This document shows, one piece after another, positions 58,510 to 64,000 of a DNA stretch of 64,000 bases. The notes under the pieces were generated by a model. The model saw only the letters and a list, made by a program, of their open reading frames with translations, was not told the DNA's origin and did not search any database. The translations under genes and the position numbers were made by a program. Positions within the stretch are counted from its first letter, which is position 1, and each line of letters begins with the position of its first letter. Source of the stretch: Corythucha ciliata (lineage: Eukaryota > Arthropoda > Insecta > Hemiptera > Tingidae). Where the stretch lies: NCBI GenBank assembly GCA_038030265.1, contig CM075941.1, positions 53,421,952-53,485,951 on the forward strand, given 5' to 3'.

Positions 58510-59817
58510 CTAATTTATTTCAAAGAGCGCAAAAAAAAAAAAATAAATAAAAAAAATACTGCGATCAATCTAACAGGACAGATATACCAACATTTCTAGG
58601 CCGGAGAAGGGGGAAATCGTTTAGTGTCTGTGAAAGTGGCCGAGAGCATGGCGAGGAGATAAGTCATCAAAAGGTGAAGGACTTCGTCTCTCTGTGCTCT
58701 CCGGGTTCACTTATAGGACTCATCGAATTAAAAAACAAATAAATTAGGGCGAGTTGTGTGGATTTATTTTTATGTAAGGCTATTGACTCTTCAAAACTGG
58801 GGGGATGGAAGGTAGGGGGACGCGTCGTCGTCGGGATTGTATGCAAAACGAATCAACAAAAGAGACGCATTTATTTGTTCAAGGCTGAAAACGGTAATGA
58901 ATCACAAGGACGGGGGGCTCCCCTGTGTGTGTGTTCAATCCATTACTTTGTTCCTAAATAGTCAGGCAAAAAAAAAAAACAAAACAAAAAAACACGCATT
59001 TCATGATCTTCTCGCTTTAAATTATGAAGCTTAGTGCATTCATTTGTTTTTTCAGCACAATGGCTACAGCCTTGTCTGTTAGTTCATGTTTCCGGAACTC
59101 CCAGTCAGTTTATGATCGTCTCCAATTTTGGGGCACTGACCCCAGATTTTTTTCACCTTTCAATGCCCCCATCCATCCCTAAATTCACAAAATTAGGAGA
59201 TCGAAGGATTCAGTCCTTCATTAAAAGCAACTTAATTCGCTTTTTTTTTTACCTGAAGAATTAAAAGGTGTTTTTGATAGGCGGTTTTGACCCATGAACA
59301 TGCTGTCGCCCAATATAAGGTAGGATGTAGTTTCGTAAGGCTCAGACCATAATGAGGGTAGTGCCACCTGTAGCCCCCGAACGCAGGTTTTGCAGCAATA
59401 TTTCGTGGCGCCATTTTCATAAACAACCACGGTTCTTGAATAGCGCTTATATTATATCATATTTGTGTCTCTGTTTTGTCGGTTCCGAGAAGCCCGTGAA
59501 GGTCACTGGGATAGATGGAAGCCGCGCATCTTGTTTACACGTCTATTTGAAAACATTACACTTGAAATCACAGCGTTAGGTACAGAACTGCACATACTTT
59601 TAATTGCTTTACTGACTTGCGTAACAGATACGCACAATTTCGAATTTTTGCTTTTTTATTCGGCGAAGTTCATTTTACAAAAAATTATAGTCTCCGAACC
59701 GACTTATTGATAATTTTGAAAATGCGTCCTCTCTTCGCCCAGTTCGTCTTTTTCGAGCTGGTTCTTCCCACATAACACAACCACTACACTTACTTCAAAC
59801 TTTTGTATTAGCTCGAG
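58510..59817. other. Region upstream of the main gene's visible exons
   Basis: 58380-58500 is relatively CpG-rich. An acceptor CATTTGTTTTTTCAG at 59055 opens a plus-strand frame (QWLQPCLLVHVSGTPSQFMI) that would accept phase 1 from P4; no good donor is visible. A minus-strand stretch at 59430-59232 is open in two frames without splice support. No promoter element was identified with confidence. Confidence 0.4.
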
Positions 59818-61758
59818 TAGTGCCGGCCTCAGACATTAGGCGCCTCCGGGCGAATTTTTCACCAGCGCCCCTATAAAGTCACCGTTCAGAATAATCCGCA
59901 ATTTGGCGTTTTCTCCATTTTAACCGCGAATTAGAGTTTTTCCTCATTATAGCTGCTAGATATAGATTTTTCTACATTTCAGACACGAATTAGAGTTGCT
60001 TCTCAATGTTCGCCGCAAATTGCCTAACGTTTTTTCTGAATTTGGCCGCGGATTATCACTTTTTTTTCACTTTCTAGCCCAAAGTTATACTATCAGAAGC
60101 CGCAAATTGACGTCTTCTCAATGAAACCGCGAATTAGCGTGCTCTCCTCATTTCAGCGCTTCTCAATTTTATCGGATTAACGAATTAGCGATTTTTCTCC
60201 ATTTTAGCCGCGGAGTAGGGATTTTTTCTCATATTAGCTGTAAATTAGTGAATTTTCTGAATTTTTGCAGCGAATTTGCATTTTTCCTGATTTAGCCGCT
60301 GATTTCATCCATAAATTAGCGCTTTTTCGTAACTTTAGCTGTGAATTATCGATTTTTTCGCTTTTAGTTATGAATTAGCGCTTTTTTTCAGTTTGAGCCA
60401 CGAACTTGCTTTTTATCGTCTAGCCTCTAATTAGCACTCTTTCTACACGTTATCGGCGGAAGCTTCAAGAAACTACATCCCCAAAGTATTTTTCTTAATT
60501 TTAACCGTAATTTAGTGCTTTTTCTCGCTTCTCCCCGTGAATCAGTTGCGTAGGAGCGATGGGGGCGGACCAGTTCGGGCCCTCTTCCAGGGGGTGCCAC
60601 CGAAAAGCTTAAAGATGGAAAAACGAGGATTTTTAGATAAAAAGGAGTTTCGGTATGCGGTTGGACATAACGATATTGGCTCCTTTCAACAATTTTCAGT
60701 CCATCTGACCCAGGTCGGATTGGGTGTAGCTGAATATTATATTCAGATCACAAAAGCGCTATTCTGATGTCTCAAATTGAACGAGAGAAATCGCGCTTTC
60801 TGGGAGTAACTTCACGGCTAAAATGGAGAAAATACGCCGATCCCCAGTTTTTTTAAGTCTTTCGGCGGATATAGATGAGAAAGAGCACTAATATGCTGTT
60901 ATTGGGGCAAGTTTGTAGCAAAAAGTTTTAGAAAAAGAGCTAATATTTGTGACTTAAACTGTGAATAAAGCGTTCATTCACGGTATCTCGATCAAACATC
61001 CAGACTAAAATTGAGAAAAAAATCGCTGATTCACGGTGTATAGTTACGCCATTGTAAGGCTGAAATGAAGAGAAAGACGCTAATTTGCTATTCTTTGTTA
61101 AAATTAATACGTGCCCCAATTTATGCTTTTTTGCATAAAAACGGCAAAAAAGCAACAAAAAAGGTTTAAAAAAGTCAAAAAAACCGCTTGTTCAAGGCTA
61201 TAAAATTGAGGGGAAAAATCGAGGCTAAAATTGAAAACAACTACAACAACAACAACAAACAAAGACCAATCGGAGCTAAATTGAGAAAAATGGCGAAATT
61301 GGCATTTGAAATGATAAAAAATTGCCCATTCGCGGATACGAAACAGAAAAGCCGCTAATTCGTAGCTAATTTTGCGAAAAGTGCTAATTAACGACTGTAA
61401 TTTAGAAGAATGTCCAATTAGCAGCTAAAATTGGGACAAACGCTAATCCACGGGAAAAATTGATAAAATCGCTGATGAAGTTGGAAAAAGCGCTAATTAT
61501 CGGATAAAATTGGGACAATATTCTAGTTCGCGGACAAAACTGGAAAGAATTGCTAATTAATTCGTTAACCACCTGCCGTGTATTAATTCGCTGTACGTCC
61601 TGGCTTTTGCCAGTAGATCTCTAGACAATACAAACGCTCTTTTTCAACTAATATTTGCCGACTTTGATAGTTTTGAAATATAAATGAAATACGCTTCTTA
61701 GGTCTTTTTGTCTCGTCCGCGGTCGCCCGGCTCACCCCCCCCCTTAAAGCCGACATTG
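59818..61758. mobile_element. hAT-1 non-autonomous element, 1,941 bp, with two opposed family A arrays
   Basis: Left end TAGTGCCGGCCTCAGACATT; right end TTAAAGCCGACATTG (reverse complement CAATGTCGGCTTTAA). The flanking 8-bp duplication is AGCTCGAG (59810-59817) versus AGTTCGAG (61759-61766), 7 of 8. The left half (59880-60540) is a family A array in inverted orientation; the right half (60785-61565) is family A forward; a 240-bp unique spacer separates them. The whole is therefore an imperfect foldback. Subterminal blocks on the left match the hAT-1 module seen at 26.4, 37.6 and 57.1 kb. No transposase frame. Confidence 0.85.
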
Positions 61759-61766
61759 AGTTCGAG

Positions 61767-62684
61767 AATCCGTTGCATCAAAAATCGCATGGGCAACGTA
61801 GTCTCCCGTACTCATTTATCAACATTACCGAGTCTCCCTGTGCATATTGTGCCCAAACTTGACGCATCAGTGATGTCCTGTAATGACCGGGTATTCGTTT
61901 TTTCTCGAAAATTCTCTTTAACGTTAATTTGACGGTAATTTAGCGCTCAACGTTATAATATTGTCAAATTTAGTGTTGCCCAGTAGTTTGATGCTTCCGG
62001 TGGTGGGTCTTATGTTTAGAAAAATCCTAAATCGAGCGTCATCAGGCGTTAGCAAGGGAGTATACAAGCTCAGGACAGAAGAGTGAGCAGCTTTTCGAAT
62101 GCCCCTCCGAGCCCACAACCGTGTTCGTCTCAACAATTAAAGCGTTGAATAGTGATAAAAACGGGGGGGGGGGCTGGGGCTGGGGGTTGGATCGGGGAGG
62201 CAGGTCGACAGTATCCCTACGTTTTAGGGTCTAGACTTTAGGATTTGTGGTTGCAGTTGTTCCCGGAGAAGTCGCCAGCCCGGTTCATTAGTTGGCCGAT
62301 ACCACCACCAACGCACGAAGTAAGACGCACCGACTGTCAGTAGGAACCACTTCGAGTTAAGAATGCACCAAAAAACCAAATGTATAGCCCCTAGCACTGA
62401 ATTAACACATTTTTAGGCTGACTTGACCGTTTTTCCGTACTAAGTAGTGTTCGATGGTGTTTCTTAGCGCCCCCCCCCCTCCATCACCACCAATGACCAC
62501 GAACCATACAATTGGTTTATTCCACGCTTCGTGTGAGCGATGACAGCTCTGGAATGGCGGTTAATGCGTACTGCTCAGTGACGACATGCATCAGTTGCGT
62601 GCGGCATATGGACACATACCCCGTATATGCACCTCGTGAGCCTTCGACGCCGGCAAGCCCGGGGTCCTTCAAGCCCACAAAAAA
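61767..62684. other. Unique-looking sequence, no gene seen
   Basis: Contains G11 near 62163 and C10 near 62470. Short frames on both strands only. Confidence 0.5.
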
Positions 62685-63260
62685 CGTAACAAACTTGCAA
62701 TTCCGGGAAAATTAAGACCCGAAACTTGCATTTTCGCAGGAATTTAGACCCAAAACTTACAATTGCGCGGATATTCAGCAAGGCAACTTTCAATTTCATT
62801 GTTATTCGTAAGATATTAGGCACTGTTCAGAACTGCTAGCCTGCAAGTTCCGCCACCACAGAAAAGGCCTGGAACTCTGCAATTTCGCGAATGTTCAGCT
62901 GGGGAACACCCAATCTCTCTTATATATGGAGCCCCAAAGTTGCTCCTATTCGTCAGAATTTGGGCCTTGTCGTCGTGGTCCGCGGTCACTAAAAAGAACA
63001 CCCGGAACTTGGAAATTTGGTGTAAATAAAGGCCAGAAACTTACAATTTCGCGAAAGTAAAGACACAAGACTAGAATGTTCGCGGACATTCAAATCCGAA
63101 ACTCACTGTTTCGCGGGTATTCTGCCATAAAACTTGTAATTTCGCTCGAATTTGTGCCGAAACTTACAAACTCACAAAAAATGTTTAGTTTCTAAATGTT
63201 GCGTTTAGCTGTCGGGACCCCGAATCCCGCAGTCACAAAAATAAAGAACTTGAAATGTTC
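62685..63260 (-). repeat. Family C array, inverted
   Basis: Units such as GACCCGAAACTTGCA, AAACTTACAATTTCGCG and CTTGTAATTTCGC at 30-45 base spacing, about 13 units. Confidence 0.8.
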
Positions 63261-63264
63261 GCGC

Positions 63265-63630
63265 TGCTGACTCATTGAAAAATGAATTTCGTGGAATCGT
63301 CTCGTTCAAAACATCACTTTGTGTGTCTTGGCTACCCCGAAAATAAAAATTCACGGTGTTTGGCTACCCCCCTCCCTTAAATCAGATTTTCGCGCTTAAA
63401 ATAGCAACGAGCAGGTATTCTGTACTCATTCTAAAGATAAATTTCACCGATCTGACGCATTTAAAAATCAAAATTTCGCCGAGTTCGCCCATTCAAAACT
63501 AATGGCTCAGCCCCGAGAAAACATATTCGCGGGTTTGGGCCACTAAAAAACCATTTTGGTGAGTTCGACCCCTTCAAAAGTGAAATGCAATCTCGGAATT
63601 GACTCGTTCAAACCCGTGGATTTACCATTT
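63265..63630 (-). repeat. Family B array, inverted
   Basis: AATTTCGTGGAATCGTC, GTTTGGCTACCCC, ATTCGCGGGTTTGGGCCAC-type units follow directly on family C, again showing that the families sit side by side. Confidence 0.75.
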
Positions 63631-64000
63631 TTAGGGGAGGGGGAGGGTGAATAGCCAGTTTGGCTTTTTAAAGGGCTCGTATAATCAGTTTTGCCATTAC
63701 AAAGACGGGAATAGTCGGGAAGGCCATTCCTTGGGTTCGAATGGCCAGTTTACCTAGTTTAGGGACCAACTTGCGATTTTAGCAATTTCCAAAGCGCGAA
63801 TGGCCAGTTTGGCCATTTTTGGATCTCGATTGGTCGGCTCTGCCATTTAGGCCACGGATCACCGGTTTACGTAATTTTAACTGCATATAAAAGTCATTTT
63901 GGAAATTTTATTTAGGGGACGAATAGCAACTATAAACTTAAGTTTATAAACTCTATAGAGTGCAAACTGGTTAGTTTAGACATTTTTAGGGCACGAATTA
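63630..64000 (+). repeat. Family D array, continues past the right edge
   Basis: GAATGGCCAGTTTGGC followed by CATTTTNGG-type linkers recurs about nine times at 35-45 base spacing. A fourth related unit type seen only here. Confidence 0.75.

Noticed and set aside
1..64000. tRNA or rRNA genes
   Set aside because: No cloverleaf with A and B boxes and no rRNA core sequence was recognised on either strand by eye; a covariance-model scan would be needed to exclude degenerate copies.

Overview
The window reads as nuclear DNA of an animal, most likely an arthropod. It has one long spliced gene with introns of 70 bp to 27 kb, canonical GT/AG splice sites, a TACTAAC-type branch point, and transposon-rich introns. 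There are no bacterial-style gene clusters. The species cannot be named from the sequence alone. All coding calls come from reading frames, splice-site sequence and agreement of reading phase; no database was searched.

Main gene. A minus-strand gene runs right to left across about 57 kb. Eight exons (58311-58155, 41485-41336, 36702-34301, 7312-7024, 5746-5517, 5446-5304, 5217-5030 and 1075-849) join in one reading frame, with matching phase at all seven junctions. They give a predicted protein of about 1,261 residues if the ATG at 58311 is the start and the TAA at 851-849 is the stop. The protein is mostly disordered: Ser-rich, acidic, with polyproline runs, a basic-aromatic cluster and a candidate PP1 docking motif. 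The C-terminal third is more ordered. I do not recognise the family. Extra candidate exons are a 5' exon at 58389-58509, an alternative first exon at 9723-10097, and a phase-consistent cassette pair at 18657-18853 and 9723-9942.

Introns. Apart from exons the window is dominated by three related short-period AT-rich minisatellite families (A, B and C, about 30-40 bp units), each present in both orientations and often embedded in hAT-like transposons. Two intact non-autonomous hAT-like elements with terminal inverted repeats and near-perfect 8-bp target duplications lie at 56079-57432 and 59818-61758. A 278-bp hAT-type MITE with a perfect 8-bp duplication sits at 43382-43659. A 1.23-kb element with 30-bp inverted ends and a 4-bp duplication sits at 45797-47028. 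A foldback lies at 19282-19733 and a nested MITE cluster at 23666-24274. Mono-G/C runs of 9 or more are very frequent (over thirty).

Possible systems of interest. (1) Transposons whose interior is a minisatellite, sometimes as two opposed arrays. (2) Long inverted copies of the same repeat composite in the introns on either side of the 2.4-kb exon, which would favour back-splicing of that exon. (3) Weak but phase-consistent evidence for a second gene on the plus strand inside the first intron (48.4-59.1 kb).
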